Shown here in pieces: positions 10,905 through 23,322 of a stretch of DNA of 64,000 nucleotides. The notes beneath the pieces were generated by a model, which was not told where the DNA came from, made no database searches, and saw only the letters and a program-made list of their open reading frames with translations. Location: NCBI GenBank assembly GCA_001179505.1, contig CDMY01000179.1, positions 5,289 through 69,288 of the forward strand, read 5' to 3'. Numbering within the stretch: the stretch's first letter is position 1; each line of letters opens with the position of its first letter. The position numbers were made by a program, and so were the translations under genes. The stretch is from Vitrella brassicaformis (taxonomy: Eukaryota > Sar > Vitrellaceae).

Positions 10905-13900
10905 ATGGCTTTGACATACGGCCTTCGGAACTGGGAGGAGAGTCAAGTAGAGACTGCACAGGTGAGAGAAACTGCACTGCAAAGGGACAGAAACAAACAG
11001 GCAAAATGTGTGTTCGTCTGCTTGACTGTCTGACTGTTTGTGATGATCAGTCCTTCCATGAGCATCGCTCCAGTCAGGGGTTTGTGGGTTGGGAGCCACT
11101 CAAGCAAGATGAGGGGCTCAACACATCAACCATTTCGTATGGCACACGCACACTTGCAGACGTGTGTGCCCCGGTTGTTCGTCTGTATCAGGCGTTTTTT
11201 CCTCACCGGCGGACATCTGCTCAAAAACCAGTCGTTTTACAGGGTGCAGGATGACAACCTCTGGTATGCACACATCTGTAGATACCCGCATGTTTCAAAT
11301 CTGAAACTGTGATCGAATCTTTCTCTCTTGGTGGCAGGAATGACCCTATCCATGCTGGGCCAAAAAGCTGGCGATTCTTTCACGGACCCAACACCATCGC
11401 AGGTGCGTGTGTGTATGGCCTCTGTCCTACTGCATATGGGTGGTGACGTATGAGGTGCAGACGCTCCTTTGCTTGACGAGATCGATAAGACGGCCGTCAA
11501 GGAGGACGCATGGTCGGCACGATGGGTGCACGTACACGCGTCGACCGCCGAGCATTCTGTGCTTTCTATGCGCAGGAAGAGAAAGAGAGAGTTTGTTAAC
11601 GCTTCGCGGGAGGTGCGTGTGTATGTCTCTTTGCGAGCCAGGGCACGGCAGAGACAGGCATACTGTGTTCCTCTCGTAGCGGTCTCTCGAGAGGACGGAT
11701 CAGCGGCGGCAGGAGAGACATGCAGTACGTCATACACAAAATGCATACCAGAAAAAGAGAGACAAAGCAAGGGTCGTGTGTCTGCGTGCAGCTTGCGACG
11801 TGGTCTAGCTGGGCGCCAACGCCCAAGGGCATCAAGGACATACTGGAGGGGTGAGTATTCATTGCCTGCAGAAACACACACATACTCACTCACTCCAGAA
11901 GCCAACAACGCGGAGGTTACGCGTGTTGTTTGCAGAGTCAATGACTGGACGGACCTGAATTCGATGCCGCCCCGTGCCCTGCAGAAGATCATCACGCCCA
12001 TGATGCTGCACAAAGACAGAGGTCTGCCATCACACACTGCAAAATGACCAATGATCAGAATCCTTCACACCGACTTGTTCTGGTCGGGCAGAGGCGATTG
12101 AGGTGATTCTGGATCGGCTGCAGGACGAGAGAGATCGAGAGGGTGAGCAAGGCAAGGCGCATCTGATACGAAAGTGCAATGGTGCAGATGCCGTTCTTGG
12201 TAACGTCAGATCTGTTGCATCAATGGCGTAACGCTCGTCGCGAGGAGATCCGCACAGACCTCGCTAAGAGGAAAGCATTCAACGACCTGGTGTGTGTTGA
12301 TGGGCTACTAGGCGGCGTATATCTATGGATGGATCTATGTACGTGTTTAGCTTGAGGAGCTCTCCGGGCAGTATGGCCGCATGCTCAACGGGTACAAGTA
12401 TGAGATGCAGAGAGACACACATACAGCAAACAATCGTGTGGCTTCAGGCATGGCAAGGTGCCTCGTTTGAGCACGCGTCTTAAGCTGCTGGCTCAGCCTA
12501 AGGAAGCCAATCCCCTCGCAGACATACAGGCCATTGGCTGTATGAGAGATTTCAAGTCAGTCACCTCTCTATCCATCCACATGCCCGAAACGCACGTCTC
12601 TCTTTGCCTGCCTGCCTTGATGTCATCAGAGATCTTTTATACGCCGACTACAAGAGTGCGGTGGACGTGTTGCAGCGGCGGTCGCCCCCCGCCCTGCGAG
12701 CCCAAATGGGGGAGATCTCGCCCAATGTAGCTACCATCTTCAAAAAGAGGTGGCAGAAATCCACCACCGGGCTGCCACCGCCACCGGCCGGGCCCAGACC
12801 ACAGGTCAGTACTTCTAGCGATAAAGGATCGAAGGCAGGAGGGAGATATCCACTTGTGCGTCCGGGCTTTCCTTTTATTACTGACTGTGCAGGCAACCCT
12901 GAAGCCAGCCACTGGTGTCGCGCAGGAGGCCTGGAAAGTAAGAGGAGTGGACACCTCATCCCCCATTCCCAAACAGACAGAGAGAGAGAGAGACATAACG
13001 TCTCTCTGTCCATGCATGCAGGGTTTGGTGGCCGAGCGCTATGGCTCGACGTATCGCGTTTCAGTGAGCCACACGCCCACGGCCAAGCCGTTCAGACCCT
13101 CACAGCCGGGCAGCGAGGCATCCACCGCCAGACACAAAAGGCAGTCCAGGCAAACCACAGGTCCGCAGACACACACAGAGGTGACAAGCCAGTCTCTGTG
13201 TTTCTGCGGGTCAGCAAGGACAGGTGCGCCGTCACCAGAAATGGACAAGCTTGTCTCAGCCATCGACGTGAGAACTGGATGTAGGGAAGGGAGACACAAA
13301 AAACAAATACACTGTGGTCGCTGTATGGCTGCAGGCCTTTGAGCAGCAGCTGATGACCATGACAGTCGACACGAAGTGGGAGAAGACATGCCTTGCTTTC
13401 ATGGATGTGCAGACAGACACTTATCTGTGTCTCCTGCCTATGACATCAGATACGGCAATGACTTCAAGTACAAAGCGAAGCGCAACAGCATACCGGTAAG
13501 CAGACAGACATACATGAATTGGAAGGACCGACACGCACTCAGGCCTTCTGTGGAATGCACGTATGCATGTATGCTTTTCTTGCAGGCTGCCGTGCGTCGC
13601 CAGCTGGGACAGGATGAGCTCATGCGCCACGCGGAGATGGCCCGCATACTCGAAGACTCAGAGACATCGCAGATGATGCAGAACACCGACGACCACACAG
13701 ACAAACACCCACCCTCGCAACCACAGCCACCAGCCGACGACACAAGGCTCGCCAAATTCGACGTGCTGATCCAGCCCTCGGAGCTGCTCAACAGCCACCA
13801 GGTGCCCACCATTTCCATGCAAGCGACGCCATTCGGCCTATCAGACGAGCCGATACGGCCGCCAAACCCCCAGCCACCACCAGGCCGGGGATCGCTGGAA

Positions 13901-14131
13901 AGCACGTCGGTGGATGCAGTGCCACTGCCATATGGGGTGCACGAGCAGGAGCTTGAGAAATATTCTATCACGGTCGTCCCGTATCCCACGCAAGATGGCG
14001 GGGGTGTGGGGGACGACGGGACGAGTGGTGTGTACTCGTTTGCTGCTGGTGACGCTGCTGAAGGGAATGGGGAGAGCGATGAAGAAGCGGAAGACGAAGC
14101 AGAGGAAGCAGAGGATGATGATGCTGCGTGA
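10905..14131 (+). CDS. unrecognised multi-exon protein with acidic C-terminus
   Basis: About 15 short exons on the plus strand have consistent GT-AG joins. The start at 10905 (AAAATGGCT, protein MALTYGLRNWEESQ) avoids overlap with the DENN gene; an upstream in-frame ATG at 10821 is possible. Readable segments include SFHEHRSSQGFVGWEPLKQD, NDPIHAGPKSWRFFHG, EFVNASRE joined to LATWSSWAPTPKG, VNDWTDLNSMPPRAL, HQWRNARREEIRTDLAKRK, LSTRLKLLAQPKEANPLAD and DLLYADYKSAVDVLQRR. The middle is basic, like a nucleic-acid- or ribosome-associated protein. The last exon ends in a Glu/Asp-rich tail (DEEAEDEAEEAEDDD) and a stop at 14129-14131. No family is recognised. One exon joint near 13400-13450 could not be placed in phase. 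Confidence 0.7.
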
Positions 14132-14861
14132 GCGAGTGCATGTACGATGTGTGCGTTCTCCTGATTGGCTTTCATCCCAGTCGACGGACAGCATCAAATG
14201 AATCACCCACTGTCACGGATTCGGATCGAGACATGACGACGCAACGACGTGTATATCTTGTCCATCCATATAATTGTCTCACAAGCGGTTTGGAGCACTT
14301 CGCCCTTCCACACTACGCCCGCCTATGTGCGAAACGGGCGTGCCAGGTTCAGCATAGCAAAAGCCTCACTGATATAAAATGTAGGCAGCGGTACCGCAGG
14401 CAAGCATGATGGTCTGTCTCATTAATCAATTGTGAGAATCGCGCCAAGCGTTGACCAGCGACAGCACCAGCACCATGCCCGAGCTCGTGCGTGACGGCCC
14501 CACGTCACCTCACCTCACCCCCACATACATATATACGAGAGAGATAGCTACATACCGTCGCCACACTCAGCCTGACACACCACAGACAGACAGACAGACA
14601 GACACACTGGGAGAGGCATCCTCACACACACAATACACTGTGTGCTCTTGCTGACCTTGAGTGCCGGCATCAGAGCATAGAGCGCCTCGACGAGCGCCTT
14701 TGACACGTCATACTCAATGACGGCGCCCTCCCCCGCCCGAGAGAACACACCGCACGAGTCTCCACGCCGGCCCGGCCCATCCTGCCCTCCTTGATCCGAT
14801 GTGCACCCACCCGCCACATATCACTTGCGATGCTCTCCTACTCATCACCACCGACGCCGCC
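14132..14861. other. gap with one possible small minus-strand ORF
   Basis: A minus-strand ORF beginning MAGGCTSDQGGQ at 14817 contains a protein-like stretch (VIEYDVSKALVEALYALM) and ends at a GTCAGC donor. It could be a downstream exon of the kinase-like gene to its right or a separate small gene; I could not complete it. A (CAGA)n tract lies at 14583-14602. The motif atataaaatgtagg at 14370 also occurs near 1337. Confidence 0.35.
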
Positions 14862-16394
14862 TCATTGGTGGATGATGCGGTTGATGCGCTCAATGAGTGT
14901 GTCGAGGGGCTGGGTGTAGGGCTCCTCCTGGGGGCTGACGAAGGAGAAGCACTCCTTGGCGATGTACAGGTCGTTCAGCTCCTCTCTGCTGGCCGTCTTC
15001 GCCCGCGCCTCCTCGATGGCCGCGTTGATGGCCTGCATCATGCCGTTGTGCATCTGCTGCTCCATCCGCAGGCCCTCTCCCTCCAGCAGCTTCTTCTTGC
15101 CCTCCGTTGACATGAGCATGTTCTTGATCTGCCGCTTCGGCACGGACCACACGCTCACGAAGTTGCCCCGGGGATGCGCCTTCTGTCCCGCCCAGCCCTT
15201 GAAGCGACTGGCCAGCCCCTTATAGCCGGCCAAGGCGGCGAACGCCACCCCCACTACCACCCCGTAGCTGTCGGTGTCTTGGTTGGAAGTGCTTGTCTCG
15301 GGCGAGAGCGAGGCGGTAGTTGAGGGGCACGTAGCTGTCGGGGGTGCCCACCTGGCAGTGCAGCCGCTCCGTCGTAACCTCATGGATGCACTCGTGGTCG
15401 ATGTGCCGAATGTCGAGGGCCGGCGCGCTCTCAGCGCTGCCCAAAGTGCCGGTGACCATGAGGTTGTCTGGGTGCATGTCGCCATGGAGCAACCTCATCC
15501 TCCCGCCCTCCCGCCGCCACAAAGTGGGTGCCTTGCATGGCACTGCTGGCTTCTCGAGGAGCCATTCGGCACGCAGGGATGGCGACAGCGGGGCGGCGGG
15601 CACCAATTGGCGGGCACGGCGGTCTCAGGGGACAAGGGCGGGCAGGTCAAGGGCTGCTGCAAGTCCCTCGCGAGAGCGAGAGTGTCGAGCAGCGCCTCAT
15701 GAATGGCGCGACGGTTCTTGGCGGCGAATGCGGGCATCAGGGACGGCTTGAGCTTCTTGCCGCCGCCCGGACCGTAGAGACTGGGGGGCTGGAGTGGTGT
15801 AGCGGGCTGCATTGAGCGCCGTTCGCGCCACGATGACCTCGTTCAGGTCAGGGGCGTCCCGTCCTCTCCGTCCGACTCTTGCAAAACAGATACACACGTG
15901 ACTTGCATCCGAAGATATTCCCTCCGTCCTTTCTTGTCATTCCTCCCAATCTCTCTTTCTCGAGCTTACTGAGGGTCTCCACAGCGAAGTACGGGCCCGA
16001 TAGCTCGAGCTCTCTGAGCGTCGTCGTCGCTCCTGCGGCCTCCTCGTCGTCACGGCAGCTGGAATTCTTGTCCTTGGGTGGCAGGACTGTGAGTGTGGAG
16101 CAGCTGGCTCCACATCAGGAGCTCATGGCCTCTCAGCGGCTCCTCTCCCCGATGTTCCTTGAAGCTTGCAAGCCTCAGCTCGTCAGGGACGAGGAAGCGC
16201 ACCAGGCAGTCCCTCCCGTCGGTCATCTCCCTCAGTTGCGCCGACCGGCTGCTGAAGAAGTATCGCACCGTGAAGTGCACGTCTGTGATGGGAGGGGGCG
16301 GGATGCTGCTGAAGATGGGGCGGGCGCATGTTAAACGAGTGGTGCCTCGTGAAGGGGATGCCAGTGACGGAGGGGCTGCTGGGAATTGGCGCAC
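14862..16394 (-). pseudogene. kinase-like (aminoglycoside-kinase/UbiB-style loop) gene with broken frame
   Basis: The minus strand shows a kinase catalytic loop RLLHGDMHPDNLMVTG, a plausible metal-binding ALDIRHIDHE and an N-lobe-like start (VHFTVRYFFSSRSAQL, then GRDCLVRFLV). The C-terminal part holds a predicted membrane segment (VVVGVAFAALAGYKGL) and an ordered charged tail ending RINRIIHQ. The frame changes at least four times (near 16070, 15795, 15605 and 15290). At three of these places no GT...AG stretch of normal intron size explains the change. The HGDxHxxN loop is typical of ABC1/UbiB and APH-type kinases, but the family is not certain. Either this is a decayed gene or the assembly has indel errors here. 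The start used is MRQFPAAPP at 16394. Confidence 0.5.
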
Positions 16395-17578
16395 TGGCGG
16401 GCTCTTCTCTTGACAGACGGATTGAAAAAATCGCCAAAAAGAAGTTATGGTTTGGGGTTGTCTCCGTTTCTCGCCGTCTGTGGTCTTTTAATGGGCAGGT
16501 ATTGGACTTACGTTATCCGCCAATGTGATGCCCCGGGTGCTGCTGGGACTGCGGATTCCTCATGTGTACTGCCGGTACAGGGTGTCCAGATGGCACTTCA
16601 AACCAAGACGGGCGGCTTCTTTTTCGCTATGTCTCGCCTTGTTTGTACCTGTACTTGAATGTGTGTAATGGGGCTTTACTGATCTTTTCAGCTTGATGCA
16701 CGACCAGGAGCACAGGACATGTCGTCACACCCAAAGCATTTGCCGGTGCATCGGGGCCAAAACGCTCAGATACGCTCAGACTAGTCCATTAAGCTGAGCA
16801 TGCAAGACGATCGCGAGGGTAGGGAAGGAGGAAAAGATATACAGACTGACTGTATACACACCAAGGATGGCTAAAAGAGCGAGTCGACCACACCAGAGGC
16901 ACTGTGTCTCCCTCATAGACACACACACAGACAGACAGACAGACAGTCGATGTCCCCTCTCCTCCCCTCTGTCTCTCCCTGCAGCCGTGACGCAGACCGC
17001 CAAATATACAGCACTGACCTACACTGACCTGCCGAATCCGTCAGGCAGATAGTCAGGCAGATCACTACGAGACAAACAAGGTATTGCCAAGCAGCCGTCA
17101 CGGAATAAAGCAGCGTGCTCGCTCTCCTCCTCTCTCGCGTCGACCAGTCAGACCAAAGGAAGACATAGGGCAGACAGGGGGGAGTTCGATCGAACCTACT
17201 GCAATCGATGAAGGCGAAGCAGTCACAGTCGACGATGAGGAACGCGTTGCAGACGTCCAAGTTGTCCATCCATAGCTGCCACCGGTGAATCACCGCCGTG
17301 TCAGTCAATACACAAGCATTCATTTGTCTCCATGTCTCTCTCTGTCTAGTCTCCACATACAAAGGCCATGCACCCGGCCACTCTGTCAGCCCCATCCAAG
17401 TCTGTCTGCCTGTCCGTCTGTCTCGAAGACCAGACCGCTGGCAATGGCGAGTGCGGAAGGCTCTGTCTTACGCTGTCTTTGCGTTCCAAGTGAAAAAAAA
17501 ACAGTCATATTTACACAGTTTTTAATACGCACTCCCTTCTCACAACACCGCCATCCAGCTATCTATCTATCTATCTAC
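16395..17578. other. intergenic stretch, no supported gene
   Basis: This stretch contains an (ACAG)n tract at 16925-16947, a short poly-A run and a (CTAT)n tract at about 17561-17577. Several ORFs of 60-160 codons on both strands lack family resemblance or coherent exon joins. A minus-strand stretch reading DNLDVCNAFLIVDCDCFAFI looks protein-like but could not be linked to other exons. Confidence 0.6.
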
Positions 17579-18818
17579 CTACCCGCCCGACCATCTGTTT
17601 CGTCCCCACCCCTGCCTCCACTGCATGCCCTTCATGGCATCCACCACCTCCATGCTCATCCACCCAGCACGCACCATCCCAATGCCGCCGTCAACGCCCA
17701 GCTCCTCCCGCACACGTGTGCTACTCGCGTCACCCAGCCGCATCAGCACCCCAGCTCCGCACAGCAGCACAAACACGCCACCGTCCGCAGCTAGTGTCGA
17801 CGCAGACGCATTGCCGTGGGTGAAGGGCACAAGGTGTGCCGTCACTTGCTGCTGCCGCTGTTGGATGGATGGCAGGGTGACGGTGACGGTCCTGTGGTGG
17901 TGCTGCCTGAGTATTTCGTGTCGGATGGTGTCTGTGGCTGGCTGTCGCTCCAGGCAGACAATGCGGCGGTGTCGCTGCTCCTCGAGTGACTGTGGTTGGC
18001 GCCACAGCTTGCAGCGGAGAGCGAAGTCAGCACCGGCCACCTCCCATACCTCTGAACCAACGAACGGACAAACACATCACAGGCATAACGCAGCGCTTAG
18101 AGGCGTTGATTGTCTTTCAGTTGTGCAGGTGATCCACGCATGTGGCGGTACCGAGCTTCATGCCTTTCATGTCGACTCGCTGAGGGATGACCTTGGCCAG
18201 CTCCCTGAACCACACACGACAGATGCGATCCGCACCATGATTCGACATCTCATCTCCTCCCACACAGAACTCACTCGGCCAGTGCCCAGCTGCTGTGCCA
18301 TCCCCATGGACACACCGACAGCCACGCTGACCCAACGGCAGGCGGCCGATGTGTCTGGCAGGCCACCTCGCAGAGCCTGACACGGTCGGCCAGGCTCAGC
18401 GAAGGCTCCCCCTTTTTGGCCTGCTTATTGTCTACGTACTGCTCGGAGGACGGGATCAAATATCCTGCATGGCATGGCATGCAGCACACAGGACATTGAC
18501 TGACAAGTGGTTTGCCTACAAGGCGTCTACAAGGCGTCCATCCTACCTACCTTGCGCCACAGGCACCCCGAAGATGGTCTGCACAGCAGCCCGGCAGACC
18601 TCCATCGCCTCCAAATGGCCATTGTGCACCTAAACGCACAATCGACGAGTGAGTGAATCCAATTGAGTGAATCTGTCTGTGTGTCACGTGTCATCTTGGC
18701 TTACAGGGCAAAGTGCGCCGGAGAGCATCAAAACGGCCACGCGTGTCTGGTGCTCGACGGCCTCGATGCGCTCAGACAGGCTGTCTATCGGCAAGGGCAG
18801 CATCTCCGCTGTCGTCAT
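17579..18818 (-). CDS. NMNAT-like cytidylyltransferase-fold nucleotidyltransferase
   Basis: In the known family, nicotinamide/nicotinate mononucleotide adenylyltransferases make NAD (or its deamido form) from NMN/NaMN and ATP. Exon 1 (MTTAEMLPLPIDSLSER) ends in VLMLSGALCP and joins VHNGHLEAMEVCRAAV, giving the nucleotide-binding GxxxPxHxGHL motif. The next exon has YLIPSSEQYVDNKQ, then SLADRVRLCEVA and AWLSVCPW, matching the family's substrate loop and the 'sdWi.v..wE' region. Further exons encode EELAKVIPQRVDMKGMKL and then EVWEVAGADFALRC. The last exon holds a Gly-rich GVFVLLCGAGVLMRLGD and ends at 17579. The C-terminal ISSTxxR-type motif was not clearly seen, although ASSTRVREELG could be its counterpart. 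The exact substrate is inferred. Confidence 0.75.
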
Positions 18819-19953
18819 CAGACGCTCTGGTCGCTTTCCGTTACGTCGCGTCAAAACGACCCCTCGTTTCCACGCAGCTCTAAGCTCGCAGATGGATCGT
18901 ATGGAGGTTTTCTTCTCTCCGAGGTCTTGGAGGGCATTGGCTGTACGTCTTGGTGCGTGTGGCTGCCAAAAGCGAAAAGAAAAGGCAAAATTGATGGATA
19001 GATGAATGGATAGATTCCCATTTGAGCTCGATTAATATGCTTTGCTATGGGACGGCAGACCTCATTAATGTGGGAGAGAGTCCGGGGCAGAGGCCAGCGA
19101 GGTAAGGTGCATAGCCAGGGAGTAAATGAGTGAGTGAGTCCATCTAGTCAGTGTGTGTCTTGGTGTGCGCACGTACGTACAGACATACATGTAACGTACG
19201 GGACATACATATCGAGGCAGCCAGGGAGGGAGGGACCCCACCAGACAGCGACACACAGCCAGACATTCCTTCCAAGCCGCTCTAGCCAGAGGTACCCATA
19301 TCAGCGCGGACACACACACGCACGGCTGTCTATCAATCACGTCTTCCTCCAACACACAAAACAGCTGCATGCATCCGCCGTGCTCTATCGTGATTTGCTC
19401 GGTTGGAGCCAAGTGCAGCTCTTCGCCCGCAACCAGGACCCTTATGGCTGAGTTCTTGGCCGCAAGTATCCAGGCAGCATCGCAAAGAGCCGCACACCGA
19501 CCACAAACCGTCACGAAGACAACATCCATCCTTTTATCCATCCATCCATCCGTCCAGGCAGACAGACGGGCAGGTAGGCAGGCAGGCAGGCAGGCAACCG
19601 ATTCCTCACTCATCGGTCGGTCAAACCGATGCACGCGCACATCGCTGCACTTGACACTTAGTAAGGCAACAAGCTTGGAAACAAAACAGCGGGAAACCAG
19701 CTAGCTGTGCTGTAAGTGCGGCAGTGAGTGGGGCAAAAGCTGCATGCGAGGCAAAGCAGTCAGTAGGCGGGCAGTGGCAACCATGACGCTAGCAGACGGA
19801 CGGACACAGGACCGAGCAAAGCATGGATGGTGTGTAAGCAAGAAGGTTGCCAAGGTCGCACACTGCCGGTGGGTATGCATGGATGGATGTCTGAGTGGAT
19901 GAGTGTGTGCGGGCTTGTGTGTCTGTCGGTCGGTCCATCTAATCTAATCTCTC
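18819..19953. other. intergenic stretch with microsatellites
   Basis: A (GGCA)n tract lies at 19576-19596, with (CCAT)n tracts nearby. One minus-strand ORF of about 190 codons (19065-19640) has no family match; its N-terminal part is translated microsatellite. Its middle reads SAIRVLVAGEELHLAPTE, but there are no supporting exon joins, so I do not call it a gene. Confidence 0.5.
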
Positions 19954-22900
19954 TCAGCTGCCCTCCTGTCCCAGGTTGAGCATCTCCATGTCCTCGCGCG
20001 CAGCAGCCTCGTCAGCCTAAAGCACACCCACCATCCGTGACATCCATCCATCCATCCATGCAGAGTAGCGCATCTCTCTGAGTGAGTGTATAGGTAGGTA
20101 TGGCCGACGGACGTGACGAATGTGTGCCTCCTCACCTCCTGTTTGAGTTCCTCTAGGGTTTTCTTTTTGAGTTCGTACCACCACCGCTCGCGCTCCTCCT
20201 CGCGCCAACGAGCCAACGTGTCCGCATCAGCAGCTGATAGATAGGAACACACACATGCATCAAAGACAATGGTGGGCGGCCTGCCTTAGTGAGTGCTGTC
20301 TGTGTTAGTGCTGTCTGTGGTGCTGTGCTTGCTCACTTTCTCGCGGGTCCTCCCACTGTGTCGATTTGGTCTCGTGGTTCTGGACACACCACCCACACGC
20401 GGCAGCACACACATCCATGCTCATCATCCTATCCGTGCATGGCATGTATCGTATGTATCTGTGTGTGTCACGTATGTATGCCATGCATGCCTTGAAGTAG
20501 CATCTGCCTTGCGTGTCGAGGGCGGCAGACATCAACGGAGGCAAACCTAAAATACAATTGCATTACCACACAGCACACAGAGACTTGACTGACTTTTGCC
20601 CCGTCCACACCACACACTCGGTCTGTCTGTCTGTCTGTCTGTCGCTGTCCTTGGTTGCGCCGTACGTACCTCTTGGGTCGACGTATGTGGTCTTTCGTGT
20701 GGGGTGGTAGGCGAAGTAGACCTCGCCCTGCGGACTCAGACGCATCTCCCACCCTGACAGACAGACAGACAGACATACACAGCCATCCCATCCATGCATT
20801 CATTGCATTGTGGCCGATCAACCAACTGTCTGTTGGTACTGTTGTAGATGCGCCGCGCCCTGCTGACTGACCGTGTGAGAGCCCCCGTGGGTCGATGAAG
20901 GTCGTCTGGCGGGTCTTGTGATACGCGTAGTACACACGACCTGCACACACACAGCAAACACATCACACATGGATGGATGGAAGGCTTCTTGACCCACCGC
21001 CCCACCATCCCATCCACCCATCCACCGTCACGCACCAGAGTTGGGGTCGATTCTCTGGTCCCAGTTCTCGGGCAGGAAACGGGGGTCCGTCTGCAGGCGG
21101 GAGAAGCGAGGCAAAGATGCGATCAATGAGGGAGGCATCGCATCATGGTGTCAGTCGACTGACGGCGGGAGTAGTACTTGGTCTGTGTCTTGTCTTACCC
21201 AGCAGGTGCATTTGGATCGATGGTCCGCGAAGTAGGGCCGACCTGACAGCAGGTGATGTGAAGACGGATGCAATCACTATTGTCTGTCAGTAGTTCTCCC
21301 TGCTGACTGACCCGTCCTTCGGTCCTTCCGCATCTCCCAGTTGGGCGGCAACTCAATCTGCACACACATCACATACACGTGCTCAAGCGCACCATTTTGC
21401 CCCCTCTTCTCTCTCTGCAGTGAATGCAGTGGCCACTGCCTCCCGCACGCACCTACCTCTTCCATGTAGTCCCACTGCGCCTGGATCTCCTGCAGCTGTG
21501 CCTGCTGCATGGGTGCACTGTGTGTGAGCTGCTGCTGGATCTGGTCGCCGATCGTCCCCTGCCCCGTGTTGGGCGTCATCACCATACCCTCCATGCCAAC
21601 GCCACCAGTCACATCACCGCTGTCCGCAGGGGGACGCTGCACACAACAGGCAGGCAGGCAGACTCAGGGAGGAGGTTTCTGGTCTTGTGTGCGTGTTGGT
21701 GCTTCGATGTGTATGTTGGTTACGTCAGCTGCAGTGTCTTGTGCGTCGGGTTGTTGGTCATGTGTCCCCTCGGGTGCCTGCTGCAGCGGCATCCGGTGAG
21801 CCTGCAGTGGCAGCGTCGGGGGCGTCTGGTCAAAGCCACAACACATACACACACTCATTCATTGGCTGCATGCCGGCCGTTTTGTTCGTCTGTCTGTCAA
21901 CTGCCGGCCCACCACCGCACTCACCCCCTGGCAGACGTTGGGGAATGGTATCCCGGCAAGTAGCAGGAAGCCGCCCTGTACTGTTGGTGCAGGGTGGTCT
22001 TGGTAGCTGCCGCCCGCCAGCTGGGCGTACTTGGGGCAGTTGCTGTACTCGATCTCACCTGACACACATAGCCACACACAGAGTTACAGTCAGACACACA
22101 ACTCATGAATGCTGTCCAGCTGTGAGTGACGTGACGGTCTGGTGCTGGTCTGTGTGGCTACCGGTGAGCTCTCCAACGACAGCGTTGTTGTGGCGGACGG
22201 GCACTGATTGTACCGACACAACCGCTCATGTGCAGGGGTTACAGTGCTTGTAAGTTAAGGTGCTTTGTGGCCATGTGGCCACCTACCTTGGAACGACACG
22301 GCGCCGTCCATCTTGAAGTACTCACAAAACGACACCACAGCTACACACACACACACACACACACACATCCATCCATCCATCCGTGTGTCTGGTGTTGGGC
22401 GGCCTGACCTTCTCCTAGAAGCTGTTCCTGCTGGTCGAGCACCTGGAACCTAAGATGCTCATTCTCCTCAGGCCCCACCAGGTCCCACTAAGACAGCGAC
22501 CCACACACACACATAGAGAAGACATGGATTGGATACGCTGCAGCATGGAAGATGGACGTGCCCACTGCACTGACCAGTGTGGTTTCGAAGGTCATCGATT
22601 TGGGGTCGCTCCACTTGCCATCCTGACACACGAAGAGAGAGCGAAGAGAAGAGAAGAGAAGCCGTCTGGTTGTGGTGCTGCGTCGTCTTGTGCGCACAGG
22701 TGAGTATGGGTGTTGGGCCTGCAGCGTGCCCTCCATCGATGGGAACACATGGATGGCCGCACCAGCCGGCTGACCCTGAAGCGGAGCGGATCGGATACAC
22801 ACATGTGACGTGCATGCGACCAACAAGCAGGACACTCGCGTGTGTCAGCCTAGCACGTGTTGCTGGTTGGCGGTGCGGTTGTCTTGCCTGCCCTGCATAC

Positions 22901-23288
22901 CTTGAGTGTGAGTGAGAGGTTGTTGGTGCTGACCGTCACCTCCGACATCATCTTCATCACACAAATAAACTTCAAAGTACCCTGAATATACACATACATA
23001 CGCAAACACATCCATGCCATGCCATGCCATGCACTCCTCTCCCCCCCTCCGCTCCCTTCCCACGCCGTCTGTGTGTCTGTTCGTGCAGTGTCGCCCAATT
23101 ATCAGCAACCCCACTCACCGCGGGTTTCTGTTGGTCTTTTAGTGTGAGTGTGTAGTATCGCGGCCCCGTGGCCAGCGTGAAGAGGTCCACAGACGTCTCC
23201 CCGATGAAGTCAGCACCACCTACCATGTTGTGGTCGTAACAAGAGATCTTCAGACGCTTCCTACAAACACAGCCAGCCAACAGGCAAC

Positions 23289-23322
<34 letters not shown>

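Noticed and set aside
19065-19640. 191-codon minus-strand ORF
   Set aside because: The N-terminal third is translated (GGCA)n/(GGAT)n repeat. No exon joins or family match, so it is left in the gap description.
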